Part shown: piece after piece, positions 36,035 through 50,168 of the stretch | Layout: each line of letters begins with the position of its first letter | How positions within the stretch are numbered: the stretch's first letter is position 1 | Assembly: GCF_031143425.1 (NCBI RefSeq) | Contig: NW_027150006.1 | Span: forward strand, 1-64,000 | Direction of reading: 5' to 3' | DNA length: 64,000 nucleotides | Origin: Pleurodeles waltl | Taxonomy: Eukaryota > Chordata > Amphibia > Caudata > Salamandridae | Notes under the pieces: model-generated | Told to the model about the DNA's origin: nothing | What the model saw: the letters and a program-made list of their open reading frames with translations, nothing else | Databases searched by the model: none | Made by a program: the position numbers and the translations under genes

Positions 36035-36441
36035 CGTGACAGGAATTGCCCCAAAACGCAACGTGGACACATCACATTTTTTTAAAGAAAATAGAGGTGT
36101 TTTTTGCAAAGTGCCTACCTGTAGATTTTGGCCTCTAGCTCAGCCGGCACCTAGGGAAACCTGCCAAACCTGTGCATTTTTGAAAACTAGAGACCTAGGG
36201 GAATGCAAGATGGTGTGACTTGTGGGGCTCTGACCAGGTTCTGTTACCCAGAATCCTTTGCAAACCTCATAATTTGGCGAAAAAAACACGTTTTCCTCAC
36301 ATTTTGGTGACAGATAGTTCTGGAATCAGAGAGGAGCCACAAATTTCCTTCCACCCAGCATTCCCCCAAGTCTCCTGATAAAAATGATACCTCACTTGTG
36401 TGGGTAGGCCTAGCGCCCGTGACAGGAAATGCCCCAAAACA
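36035..36441. other. Chimeric junction between the two 10-monomer copies
   Basis: This 407-bp spacer is a mosaic. Up to 36034 the sequence follows the type at 39,691-39,864. From 36035 to about 36,270 it follows the monomer at 35,269-35,500 (GGAATTGCCCC, AAGATGGTGTGAC, CCTCATAATTTGG). From 36,279 it follows the GGCGAAAAAAACACG type. The first switch lies between the CATAGAGG near 35,945 and 36,035. The second lies between T36270 and G36279, inside a stretch both types share. Confidence 0.8.
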
Positions 36442-39400
36442 CAACGTGGACACATCACATTTTTTTAAAGAAAACAGAGGTGTTTTTTGCAAAGTGCCTA
36501 CCTGTAGATTTTGGCCTCTAGCTCAGCCGGCACCTAGGGAAACCTACCAAACCTGTGCATTTTTTAAAACTAGAGACCTAGGGGAATCCAAGATGGGGTG
36601 ACTTGTGGGGCTCTGACCAGGTTTTGTTACCCAGAATCCTTTGCAAACCTCAAAATTTGGCTAAAAAAACACATTTTCCTCACATTTTGGTGACAGATAG
36701 TTCTGGAATCAGAGAGGAGCCACAAATTTCCTTCCACCCAGCATTCCCCCAAGTCTTCTGATAAAAATGATACCTCACTTGTGTGGGTAGGCCTAGCGCC
36801 CGCGACAGGAAATGCCCCAAAACGCATTGTGGACACATCAAATTTTTTTAAAGAAAACAGAGGTGTTTTTTGCAAAGTGCCTACCTGTAGATTTTGGCCT
36901 CTAGCTCAGCCGGCACCTAGGGAAACCTACCAAACCTGTGCATTTTTGAAAACTAGAGACCTAGGGGAATCCAAGATGGGGTGACTTGTGGGGCTCTGAC
37001 CAGGTTCTGTACCCAGAATCCTTTGCAAACCTCAAAATTTGGCGAAAAAAACACGTTTTCCTCACATTTTGGTGACAGATAGTTCTGGAATCAGAGAGGA
37101 GCCACAAATTTCCTTCCACCCAGCATTCCCCCAAGTCTCCTGATAAAAATGATACCTCACTTGTGTGGGTAGGCCTAGCGCCCGTGACAGGAAATGCCCC
37201 AAAACACAACGTGGACACATCACATTTTTTTAAAGAAAACAGAGGTGTTTTTTGCAAAGTGCCTACCTGTAGATTTTGGCCCCTAGCTCAGCCGGTACCT
37301 AGGGAAACCTACCAAACCTGTGCATTTTTGAAAACTAGAGACCTAGGGGAATGCAAGATGGGGTGACTTGTGGGGCTCTGACCAGGTTCTGTTACCCAGA
37401 ATCCTTTGCAAACCTCAAAATTCGGCTAAAAAAACACATTTTCCTCACATTTTGGTGACAGATAGTTCTGGAATCAGAGAGGAGCCACATATTTCCTTCC
37501 ACACAGCATTCCCCCAAGTCTTCTGATAAAAATGATACCTCACTTGTGTGGGTAGGCCTAGCGCCCGCAACAGGAAATGCCCCAAAACGCAACGTGGACA
37601 CATCAAATTTTTTTAAAGAAAACAGAGGTGTTTTTTGCAAAGTGCCTACCTGTAGATTTTGGCCTCTAGCTCAGCCGGCACCTAGGGAAACCTACCAAAC
37701 CTGTGCATTTTTGAAAACTAGAGACCTAGGGGAATCCAAGATGGGGTGACTTGTGGGGCTCTGACCAGGTTCTGTTACCCAGAATCCTTTGCAAACCTCA
37801 ATATTTGGCGAAAAAAACACGTTTTCCTCACATTTTGGTGACAGATAGTTCTGGAATCAGAGAGGAGCCACAAATTTCCTTCCACCCAGCATTCCCCCAA
37901 GTCTCCTGATAAAAATGATACCTCACTTGTGTGGGTAGGCCTAGCGCCCGTGACAGGAAATGCCCCAAAACACAACGTGGACACATCACATTTTTTTAAA
38001 GAAAACAGAGGTGTTTTTTGCAAAGTGCCTACCTGTAGATTTTGGCCTCTAGCTCAGCTGGCACCTAGGGAAACCTACCAAACCTGTGCATTTTTCAAAA
38101 CTAGAGACCTAGGGGAATGCAAGATGGGGTGACTTGTGGGGCTCTGACCAGGTTCTGTTACCCAGAATCCTTTGCAAACCTCAAAATTTGGCTAAAAATA
38201 CACATTTTCTTCAAATTTTGGTGACAGAAAGTTCTGGAATCAGAGAGGAGCCACAAATTTCCTTCCACCCAGCGTTCCCCGAAATCTCCCGATAAAAATG
38301 ATACATCACTTGTGTGGGTAGGCCTGGTGCCCGCAACAGGAAATGCCCCAAAACGCAACGTGGACACATCACATTTTTTGAAAGAAAACAAAGGTGTTTT
38401 TTGCAAAGTGCCTACCTGTAGATTTTGGCCTCTAGCTCAGCCGGCACCTAGGGAAACCTACCAAACCTGTACATTTTTGAAAACTAGAGACCTAGGGGAA
38501 TCCAAGATGGGGTGACTTGTGGGGCTCTGACCAGGTTCTGTTACCCAGAATCCTTTGCAAACCTCAAAATTTGGCTAAAAAAACACGTTTTCCTCACATT
38601 TTGGTGAAAGAGAGTTCTGGAATCAGAGAGGAGCCACAAATTTCCTTCCACCCAGCATTCCCCCAAGTCTCCTGATAAAAATGATACCTCACTTGTGTGG
38701 GTAGGCGTAGCGCCCGTGACAAGAAATGCCCCAAAACGCAACGTGGACACATCACATTTTTTTTAAAGAAAACAGAGGTGTTTTTTGCAAAGTGCCTACC
38801 TGTAGATTTTGGCCTCTAGCTCAGCCGGCACCTAGGGAAACCTACCAAACCTGTGCATTTTAAAAAACTAGAGACCTAGGGGAATCCAAGATGGGGTGAC
38901 TTGTGGGGCTCTGACCAGATTCTGTTACCCAGAATCCTTTGCAAACCTCAAAATTTGGCTAAAAATACACATTTTCCTCAAATTTTGGTGACAGAAAGAT
39001 CTGGAATCAGAGAGGAGCCACAAATTTCCTTCCACCCAGCGTTCCCCCAAATCTCCCGATAAAAATGATACATCACTTGTGTGGGTAGGCCTAGCGCCCG
39101 TGACAGGAATTGCCCCAAAACGCAACGTGGACACATCACATTTTTTTAAAGAAAATAGAGGTGTTTTTTGCAAAGTGCCTACCTGTAGATTTTGGCCTCT
39201 AGCTCAGCCGGCACCTAGGGAAACCTGCCAAACCTGTGCATTTTTGAAAACTAGAGACCTAGGGGAATGCAAGATGGTGTGACTTGTGGGGCTCTGACCA
39301 GGTTCTGTTACCCAGAATCCTTTGCAAACCTCATAATTTGGCTAAAAAAAACACATTTTCCTCACATTTTGGTGACAGATAATTCTGGAATCAGAGAGGA

Positions 39401-39864
39401 GCCACAATTTTCCTTCCACCCAGCATTACCCCAAGTCTCCTGATAAAAATGATACCTCACTTGTGTGGGTAGGCCTAGCGCCCGTGACAGGAAATGCCCC
39501 AAAACGTAACGTGGACACATCAAATTTTTTGAAAGAAACAGAGGTGTTTTTTGCAAAGTGCCTACCTGTAGATTTTGGCCTCTACCTCAGCAGGCACCTA
39601 GGGAAACCTACCAAACCTGTGCATTTTTTTAAACTAGAGACCTAGGGGAATCCAAGATGGGGTGACTTGTGGGGCTCTGACCAGGTTCTGTTACCCAGAA
39701 TCCTTTGCAAACCTCAAAATTTGGCTAAAAATACACATTTTCCTCAACTTTTGGTGACAGAAAGTTCTGGAATCATAGAGGAGCCACAAATTTCCTTCCA
39801 CCCAGCGTTCCCCCAAATCTCCCGATAAAAATGATACATCACTTGTGTGGGTAGGCCTAGCGCC
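36442..39864. repeat. 10-monomer-spaced duplication, copy 2 (partner 32612-36034)
   Basis: Apparently perfect second copy. The match ends where this copy reads CGCCTGCAAC (T at 39865) and the first reads CGCCCGTGAC. A perfect match over 3.4 kb in an array where neighbouring monomers differ by several per cent means a very recent duplication, recent gene conversion, or an assembly that used the same reads twice. Confidence 0.92.
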
Positions 39865-41222
39865 TGCAACAGGAAATGCCCCAAAACGCAACGTGGACAC
39901 ATCACATTTTTTTAAAGAAAACAGAGGTGTTTTTTGCAAAGTGCCTACCTGTAGATTTTGGCCTCTAGCTCAGCCGGCACCTATGGAAACCTACCAAACC
40001 TGTGCATTTTTGAAAACTAGAGACCTAGGGGAATCCAAGATGGGGTGACTGGTGGTGCTCTGACCAGGTTCTGTTACCCAGAATCCTTTGCAAACCTCAA
40101 AATTTCACTAAAAAAACACGTTTTCCTCACATTTTGGTGACAGATAGTTCTGGAATCAGAGAGGAGCTACAAATTTCCTTCCACCCAGCATTCCCCCAAG
40201 TCTCCTGATAAAAATTATACCTCACTTGTGTGGGTAGGCCTAGCGCCTGTGACAGGAAATGCCCCAAAACGCAACGTGGACACAACACATTTTTTTAAAG
40301 AAAACAGAGGTGTTTTTTGCAAAGTGCCTACCTGTAGATTTTGGCCTCTAGCTCATCCGGCACCTAGGGAAACCTACCAAACCTGTGCATTTTTTAAAAC
40401 TAGAGACCTAGGGGAATCCAAGATGGGGTGACTTGTGGGGCTCTGACCAGGTTCTGTTACCCAGAATCCTTTGCAAACCTCAAAATTTGGCTAAAAATAC
40501 ACATTTTCCTCAACTTTTAGTGACAGAAAGTTCTGGAATCATAGAGGAGCCACAAATTTCCTTCCACCCAGCGTTCCCCCAAATCTCCCGATAAAAATGA
40601 TACATCACTTGTGTGGGTAGGCCTAGCGCCTGCAACAGGAAATGCCCCAAAACGCAACGTGGACACATCACATTTTTTTAAAGAAAACAGAGGTGTTTTT
40701 TGCAAAGTGCCTACCTGTAGATTTTGGCCTCTAGCTCAGCCGGCACCTAGGGAAACCTACCAAACCTGTGCATTTTTGAAAACTAGAGACCTAGGGGAAT
40801 CCAAGATGGGGTGACTGGTGGGGCTCTGACCAGGTTCTGTTACCCAGAATCCTTTGCAAACCTCAAAATTTCACTAAAAAAACACGTTTTCCTCACATTT
40901 TGGTGACAGATAGTTCTGGAATCAGAGAGGAGCTACAAATTTCCTTCCACCCAGCATTCCCCCAAGTCTCCTGATAAAAATTATACCTCACTTGTGTGGG
41001 TAGGCCTAGCGCCTGTGACAGGAAATGCCCCAAAACGCAACGTGGACACATCACATTTTTTTAAAGAAAACAGAGGTGTTTTTTGCAAAGTGCCTACCTG
41101 TAGATTTTGGCCTCTACCTCAGCCGGCACCTAGGGAAACCTACCAAACCTGTGCATTTTTGAAAACTAGAGACCTAGGGGAATCCAAGATGGGGTGACTT
41201 GTGGGGCTCTGACCAGGTTGTG
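39691..41222. repeat. 2-monomer duplication (39691-40456, 40457-41222)
   Basis: Two units 766 bp apart, each a B-subfamily tail with CATAGAGGAGCC and CGCCTGCAAC followed by a TTTCACTAAAA, GGAGCTACAAA tail with AAAATTATACC. Units differ at a few bases (CTATGGAAAC against CTAGGGAAAC, CACAACACAT against CACATCACAT). The same pair recurs at about 46,206-47,738, an offset of 6,515 bp. Confidence 0.78.
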
Positions 41223-42884
41223 TTACCCAGAATCCTTTGAAAACCTCAAAATTTGGCTAAAAAAACACATTTACCTCACATTTTGGTGACAGATAGTTCT
41301 GGAATCAGAGAGGAGCCACAAAGTTCCTTCCACCCAGCATTCCCCCATGTGTCCTGATAAAAATGATACCTCACTTGAGTGGGTAGGCCTAGCGCCCGTG
41401 ACAGGAAATGCCCCAAAACGCAACGTGGACACATCACATTTTTTTAAAGAAAACAGAGGTGTTTTTTGCAAAGTGCCTATCTGTAGATTTTGGCCTCTAG
41501 CTCAGCCGGCACCTAGGGAAACCTACCAAACCTGTGCATTTTTTAAAACTAGAGACCTAGGGGAATGCAAGATGGGGTGACTTGTGGGGCTCTGACCAGG
41601 TTCTGTTACCCAGAATCCTTTGCAAACCTCAAAATTTGGCTAAAACAACACGTTGTCCTCACATTTTGGTGACAGATAGTTCTGGAATCAGAGAGGAGCC
41701 ACAAATTTCCTTCCACCCAGCATTCCCCCAAGTCTCCTGATAAAAATGATACCTCACTTGTGTGGGTAGGCCTAGCGCCCACAACAGGAAATGCCCCAAA
41801 ACGCAACGTGGACACATCACATTTTTTTAAAGAAAACAGAGGTGTTTTTTGCAAAGTGCCTACCTGTAGATTTTGGCCTCTAGCTCAGCCGGCACCTAGG
41901 GAAACCTACCAAACCTGTGCATTTTTGAAAACTAGAGACCTAGGGAAATGCAAGATGGGGTGACTTGTGCGGCTCTGACCGGGTTCTGTTACCCAGAATC
42001 CTTTGCAAACCTCATAATTTGGCTAAAAAAAACACATTTTCCTCACATTTTGGTGACAGATAGTTCTGGAATCAGAGAGGAGCCACAAATTTCCTTCCAC
42101 CCAGCATTACCACAAGTCTCCTGATAAAAATGATACCTCACTTGTGTGGGTAGGCCTAGCGCCCGTGACAGGAAATGCCCCAAAACGTAACGTGGACACA
42201 TCAAATTTTTTGAAAGAAAACGGAGGTGTTTTTTGCAAAGTGCCTACCTGTAGATTTTGGCCTCTACCTCAGCCGGCACCTAGGGAAACCTACCAAACCT
42301 GTGCATTTTTTTAAACTAGAGACCTAGGGGAATCCAAGATGGGGTGACTGGTGGGGCTCTGACCAGGTTCTGTTACCCAGAATCCTTTGCAAACCTCAAA
42401 ATTTCACTAAAAAAACACGTTTTCCTCACATTTTGGTGACAGATAGTTCTGGAATCAGAGAGGAGCTACAAATTTCCTTCCACCCAGCATTCCCCCAAGT
42501 CTCCTGATAAAAATTATACCTCACTTGTGTGGGTAGGCCTAGCGCTTGTGACAGGAAATGCCCCAAAACGCAACGTGGACACATCACATTTTTTTAAAGA
42601 AAACAGAGGTGTTTTTTGCAAAGTGCCTACCTGTAGATTTTGGCCTCTAGCTCATCAGGCACCTAGGGAAACCTACCAAACCTGTGTATTTTTTAAAACT
42701 AGAGACCTAGGGGAATCCAAGATGGGGTGACTTGTGGGGCTCTGACCAGGTTTTGTTACCCAGAATCCTTTGAAAACCTCAAAATTTGGCTAATAAAATA
42801 CATTTTCCTCACATTTTGGTGACAGATAGTTCTGGAATCAGAGAGGAGCCACAAAGTTCCTTCCACCCAGCATTCCCCCAAGTG

Positions 42885-44609
42885 TCCTGATAAAAATGAT
42901 ACCTCACTTGTGTGGGTAGGCCTAGCGCCCGTGACAGGAAATGCCCCAAAACGCAACGTGGACACATCACATTTTTTGAAAGAAAACAGAGGTGTTTTTT
43001 GCAAAGTGCCTACCTGGAGATTTTGGCCTCTAGCTCAGCCGGCACCTAGGGAAACCTACCAAACCTGTGCATTTTTGAAAACTAGAGACCTAGGGGAATC
43101 CAAGATGGGGTGACTTGTGGGGCTCTGACCAGGTTCTGTTACCCAGAATCCTTTGCAAACCTCACAATTTGGCTAAAAATACACATTTTCCTCAACTTTT
43201 GGTGACAGAAAGTTCTGAAATCATAGAGGAGCCACAAATTTCCTTCCACCCAGCGTTCCCCCAAATCTCCCGATAAAAATGATACATCACTTGTGTGGGT
43301 AGGCCTAGCGCCCGCAACAGGAAATGCCCCAAAACTCAACGTGGACACATCACATTTTTTTAAAGAAAACAGAGGTGTTTTTTGCAAAGTGGCTACCTGT
43401 AGATTTTGGCCTCTAGTTCAGCCGGCACCTAGGGAAACCTACCAAACCTGTGCATTTTTGAAAACTAGAGACCTAGGGGAATCCAAGATGGGGTGACTGG
43501 TGGGGCTCTGACCAGGTTCTGTTACCCAGAATCCTTTGCAAACCTCAAAATTTCACTAAAAAAACACGTTTTCCTCACATTTTGGTGACAGATAGTTCTG
43601 GAATCAGAGAGGAGCTACAAATTTCCTTCCACCCAGCATTCCCCCAAGTCTCCTGATAAAAATTATACCTCACTTGTGTGGGTAGGCCTAGCGCTTGTGA
43701 CAGGAAATGCCCCAAAACGCAACGTGGACACATCACATTTTTTTAAAGAAAACAGAGGTGTTTTTTGCAAAGTGCCAACCTGTAGATTTTGGCCTCTAGC
43801 TCAGCCGGCACCTAGGGAAACCTACCAAACCTGTGCATTTTTAAAAACTAGAGACCTAGTGGAATCCAAGATGGGGTGACTTGTGGGTCTCTGACCAGGT
43901 TCTGTTACCCAGAATCCTTTGCAAACCTCAAAATTTGGCTAAAAATACACATTTTCCTCAAATTTTGGTGACAGAAAGTTCTGGAATCAGAGAGGAGCCA
44001 CAAATTTCCTTCCACCCAGCGATTCCCCAAATCTCCCGATAAAAATGATACATCACTTGTGTGGTTAGGCCTAGCGCCCGTGACAGGAAATGCCCCAAAA
44101 CGCAACGTGGACACATCACATTTTTTTAAAGAAAATAGAGGTGTTTTTTGCAAAGTGCCTACCTGGAGATTTTGGCCTCTAGCTCAGCCGGCACCTAGGG
44201 AAACCTACCAAACCTGTGCATTTTTTAAAACTAGAGACCTAGGGGAATGCAAGATGGGGTGACATGTGGGGCTCTGACCAGGTTCTGTTACCCAGAATCC
44301 TTTGCAAACCTCATAATTTAGATAAAAAAAACTCATTTTCCTCACATTTTGGTGACAGATAGTTCTGGAATCAGAGAGGAGCAACAAATTTCCTTCCACC
44401 CAGCATTACCCCAAGTCTCCTGATAAAAATGATACCTCACTTGTGTGGGTAGGCCTAGCGCCCGTGACAGGAAATGCCCCAAAACGCAACGTGGACACAT
44501 CACATTTTTTGAAAGAAAACAAAGGTGTTTTTTGCAAAGTGCCTACCTGTAGATTTTGGCCTCTAGCTCAGCCGGCACCTAGGGAAACCTACCAAACCTG
44601 TGCATTTTT
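42885..44609. repeat. 1,725-bp segment repeated apparently unchanged at 50169-51893
   Basis: Matches 50169-51893 at a constant offset of 7,284 bp. I found no difference, and many private variants are shared: AGTTCTGAAATC, AAGTGGCTACC, CTAGTTCAGCC, GCGCTTGTGAC, GTGCCAACCTG, CTAGTGGAATC, GCGATTCCCC, GTGTGGTTAGG, GTGACATGTGG and AATTTAGATAAA. The match is bounded by G/C at 42884/50168 and T/G at 44610/51894. Confidence 0.9.
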
Positions 44610-47600
44610 TAAAACTAGAGACCTAGGGGAATCCAAGATGGGGTGACTTGTGGGGCTCTGACCAGGTTCTGTTACCCAGAATCCTTTGCAAACCTCAAAA
44701 TTTGGCTAAAACAACACGATTTCCTCACATTTTGGTGAAAGAGAGTTCTGGAATCAGAGAGGAGCCACAAATTTCCTTCCACCCAGCATTCCCCCAATTC
44801 TCCTGATAAAAATGATACATCACTTGTGTGGATAGGCGTAGCGCCTGCGACAGGAAATGCCCCAAAACGCAACGTGGACACATCACATTTTTTTAAAGAA
44901 AACAGAAGTGTTTTTTGCAAAGTGCCTACCTGTAGATTTTGGACTCTAGCTCAGCCGGCACCTAGGGAAACCTACCAAACCTGTGCATTTTTGAAAACTA
45001 GAGACCTAGGGGAATCCAAGATGGGGTGACTTGTGGGGCTCTGACCAGGTTCTGTTACCCAGAATCCTTTGCAAACCTCAAAATTTGGCTAAAAAAACAC
45101 GTTTTCCTCACATTTTGGTGACAGATAGTTCTGGAATCAGAGAGGAGCCACAAATTTCCTTCCACCCAGCATTCCCCCAAGTCTCCTGATAAAAATGATA
45201 CCTCACTTGTGTGGGTAGGCCTAGCGCCCGTGACAGGAAATGCCCCAAAACGCAACGTGGACACATCACACTTTTTTTAAAGAAAACAGAGGTGTTTTTT
45301 GCAAAGTGCCTACCTGTAGATTTTGGCCTCTAGCTCAGCCGGCACCTAGGGAAACCTACCAAACCTGTGCATTTTAAAAAACTAGAGACCTAGGGGAATC
45401 CAAGATGGGGTGACTTGTGGGGCTCTGACCAGATTCTGTTACCCAGAATCCTTTGCAAACCTCAAAATTTGGCTAAAAATACACATTTTCCTCAAATTTT
45501 GGTGACAGAAAGATCTGGAATCAGAGAGAAGCCACAAATTTCCTTCCACCCAGCGTTCCCCCAAATCTCCCGATAAAAATGATACATCACTTGTGTGGGT
45601 AGGCCTAGCGCCCGTGACAGGAATTGCCCCAAAACGCAACGTGGACACATCACATTTTTTTAAAGAAAATAGAGGTGTTTTTTGCAAAGTGCCTACCTGT
45701 AGATTTTGGCCTCTAGCTCAGCCGGCACCTAGGGAAACCTGCCAAACCTGTGCATTTTTGAAAAATAGAGACCTAGGGGAATGCAAGATGGGGTGACTTG
45801 TGGGGCTCTGACCAGGTTCTGTTATCCAGAATCCTTTGCAAACCTCATAATTTGGCTAAAAAAAACACATTTTCCTCACATTTTGGTGACAGATAGTTCT
45901 GGAATCAGAGAGGAGCCACAATTTTCCTTCCACCCAGCATTACCCCAAGTCTCCTGATAAAAATGATACCTCACTTGTGTGGGTAGGCCTAGCGCCCGTG
46001 ACAGGAAATGCCCCAAAACGTAACGTGGACACATCAAATTTTTTGAAAGAAAACAGAGGTGTTTTTTGCAAAGTGCCTACCTGTAGATTTTGGCCTCTAC
46101 CTCAGCCGGCACCTAGGGAAACCTACCAAACCTGTGCATTTTTTTAAACTAGAGACCTAGGGGAATCCAAGATGGGGTGACTTGTGGGGCTCTGACCAGG
46201 TTCTGTTACCCAGAATCCTTTGCAAACCTCAAAATTTGGCTAAAAATACACATTTTCCTCAACTTTTGGTGACAGAAAGTTCTGGAATCATAGAGGAGCC
46301 ACAAATTTCCTTCCACCCAGCGTTCCCCCAAATCTCCCGATAAAAATGATACATCACTTGTGTGGGTAGGCCTAGCGCCAGCAACAGGAAATGCCCCAAA
46401 ACGCAACGTGGACACATCACATTTTTTTAAAGAAAACAGAGGTGTTTTTTGCAAAGTGCCTACCTGTAGGTTTTGGCCTCTAGCTCAGCCGGCACCTAGG
46501 GAAACCTACCAAACCTGTGCATTTTTGAAAACTAGAGACCTAGGGGAATCCAAGATGGGGTGACTGGTGGGGCTCTGACCAGGTTCTGTTAACAGAATCC
46601 TTTGCAAACCTCAAAATTTCACTAAAAAAACACGTTTTCCTCACATTTTGGTGACAGATAGTTCTGGAATCAGAGAGGAGCTACAAATTTCCTTCCACCC
46701 AGCATTCCCCCAAGTCTCCTGATAAAAATTATACCTCACTTGTGTGGGTAGGCCTAGCGCCTGTGACAGGAAATGCCCCAAAACGCAACGTGGACACATC
46801 ACATTTTTTTTAAAGAAAACAGAGGTGTTTTTTGCAAAGTGCCTACCTGTAGATTTTGGCCTCTAGCTCATCCGGCACCTAGGGAAACCGACCAAACCTG
46901 TGCATTTTTTAAAACTAGAGACCTAGGGGAATCCAAGATGGGGTGACTTGTGGGGCTCTGACCAGGTTCTGTTAGCCAGAATCCTTTGCAAACCTCAAAA
47001 TTTGGCTAAAAATACACATTTTCCTCAACTTTTGGTGACAGAAAGTTCTGGAATCATAGAGGAGCCACAAATTTCCTTCCACCCAGCGTTCCCCCAAATC
47101 TCCCGATAAAAATTATACATCACTTGTGTGGGTAGGCCTAGCGCCTGCAACAGGAAATGCCCCAAAACGCAATGTGGACACATCACATTTTTTTAAAGAA
47201 AACAGAGGTGTTTTTTGCAAAGTGCCTACCTGTAGATTTTGGCCACTAGCTCAGCCGGCACCTAGGGAAACCTACCAAACCTGTGCATTTTTGAAAACTA
47301 GAGACCTAGGGGAATCCAAGATGGGGTGACTGGTGGGGCTCTGACCAGGTTCTGTTACCCAGAATCCTTTGCAAACCTCAAAATTTCACTAAAAAATCAC
47401 GTTTTCCTCACATTTTGGTGACAGATAGTTCTGGAATCAGAGAGGAGCTACAAATTTCCTTCCACCCAGCATTCCCCCAAGTCTCCTGATAAAAATTATA
47501 CCTCACTTGTGTGGGTAGGCCTAGCGCCTGTGACAGGAAATGCCCCAAAACGCAACGTGGACACATCACATTTTTTTAAAGAAAACAGAGGTGTTTTTTG

Positions 47601-50168
47601 CAAAGTGCCTATCTGTAGATTTTGGCCTCTAGCTCAGCCGGCACCTAGGGAAACCTACCAAACCTGTGCATTTTTGAAAACTAGAGACCTAGGGGAGTGC
47701 AAGATGGGTAGACTTGTGGGGCTCTGACCAGGTTCTGTTACCCAGAATCCTTTGCAAACCTCAAAATTTGGCTAAAAAAACACGTTGTCCTCACATTTTG
47801 GTGACAGATAGTTCTGGAATCAGAGAGGAGCCACAAATTTCCTTCCACCCAGCATTCCCCCAAGTCTCCTGATAAAAATTATACCTCACTTGTGTGGGTA
47901 GGCCTAGCGCCCACAACAGGAAATGCCCCAAAACGCAACGTGGACACATCACATTTTTTTAGAGAAAACAGAGGTGTTTTTTGCAAAGTGCCTACCTGTA
48001 GATTTTGGCCTCTAGCTCAGCCGGCACCTAGGGAAACCTACCAAACCTGTGCATTTTTTAAAACTAGAGACCTAGGGGAATGCAAGATGGGGTGACTTGT
48101 GGGGCTCTGACCAGGTTCTGTTACCCAGAATCCTTTGCAAACCTCATAATTTGGCTAAAAAAACCACATTATCCTCACATTTTGGTGACAGATAGTTCTG
48201 GAATCAGAGAGGAGCCACAAATTTCCTTCCACCCAGCATTACCCCAAGTCTCCTGATAAAAATGATACCTCACTTGTGTGGGTAGGCCTAGCGCCCGTGA
48301 CAGGAAATGCCCCAAAACGTAACGTGGACACATCAAATTTTTTGAAAGAAAACAGAGGTGTTTTTTGCAAAGTGCCTACCTGTAGATTTTGGCCTCTACC
48401 TCAGCCGGCACCTAGGGAAACCTACCAAACCTGTGCATTTTTTTAAACTAGAGACCTAGGGGAATCCAAGATGGGGTGACTGGTGGGGCTCTGACCAGGT
48501 TCTGTTACCCAGAATCCTTTGCAAACCTCAAAATTTCACTAAAAAAACACGTTTTCCTCACATTTTGGTGACAGATAGTTCTGGAATCAGAGAGGAGCTA
48601 CAAATTTCCTTCCACCCAGCATTCCCCCAAGTCTCCTGATAAAAATTATACCTCACTTGTGTGGGTAGGCCTAGCACCTGTGACAGGAAATGCCCCAAAA
48701 CGCAACGTGGACACATCACATTTTTTTAAAGAAAACAGAGGTGTTTTTTGCAAAGTGCCTACCTGTAGATTTTGGCCTCTAGCTCAGCCGGCACCTAGGG
48801 AAACCTACCAAACCTGTGCGTTTTTTAAAACTAGAGACCTAGGGGAATCCAAGATGGGGTGACTTGTGGGGCTCTGACCAGGTTTTGTTACCCAGAATCC
48901 TTTGAAAACCTCAAAATTTGGCTAAAAAAATACATTTTCCTCACATTTTGGTGACAGATAGTTCTGGAATCAGAGAGGAGCCACAAAGTTCCTTCCACCC
49001 AGCATTCCCCCAAGTGTCCTGATAAAAATGATACCTCACTTGTGTGGGTAGGCCTAGCGCCCGTGACAGGAAATGCCCCAAAACGCAACGTGGACACATC
49101 ACATTTTTTGAAAGAAAACAGAGGTGTTTTTTGCAAAGTGCCTACCTGGAGATTTTGGCCTCTAGCTCAGCCGGCACCTAGGGAAACCTACCAAACCTGT
49201 GCATTTTTTAAAACTAGAGACCTAGGGGAATGCAAGATGGGGTGACTTGTGGGGCTCTGACCAGGTTCTGTTACCCAGAATCCTTTGCAAACCTCATAAT
49301 TTGGCTAAAAAAACCACATTTTCCTCACATTTTGGTGACAGATAGTTCTGGAATCAGAGAGGAGCCACAAATTTCCTTCCACCCAGCATTACCCCAAGTC
49401 TCCTGATAAAAATGATACCTCACTTGTGTGGGTAGGCCTAGCGCCCGTGACAGGAAATGCCCCAAAACGTAACGTGGACACATCAAATTTTTTTAAAGAA
49501 AACAGAGGTGTTTTTTGCAAAGTGCCTACCTGTAGATTTTGGCCTCTACCTCAGCCGGCACCTAGGGAAACCTACCAAACCTGTGCATTTTTTTAAACTA
49601 GAGACCTAGGTGGAATCCAAGATGGGGTGACTGGTGGGGCTCTGACCAGGTTCTGTTACCCAGAATCCTTTGCAAACCTCAAAATTTCACTAAAAAAATA
49701 CATTTTCCTCACATTTTGGTGACAGATAGTTCTGGAATCAGAGAGGAGCCACAAAGTTCCTTCCACCCAGCATTCCCCCAAGTGTCCTGATAAAAATGAT
49801 ACCTCACTTGTGTGGGTAGGCCTAGCGCCCGTGACAGGAAATGCCCCAAAACGCAACGTGGACACACCACATTTTTTGAAAGAAAACAGAGGTGTTTTTT
49901 GCAAAGTGCCTACCTGGAGATTTTGGCCTCTAGCTCAGCCGGCACCTAGGGAAACCTACCAAACCTGTGCATTTTTGAAAACTAGAGACCTAGGGGAATG
50001 CAAGATGGGGTGACTTGTGGGGCTCTGACCATGTTCTGTTACCCAGAATCCTTTGCAAACCTCATAATTTGGCTAAAAAAAACACATTTTCCTCACATTT
50101 TGGTGACAGATAGTTCTGGAATCAGAGAGGAGCCACACATTTCCTTCCACCCAGCATTACCCCAAGTC

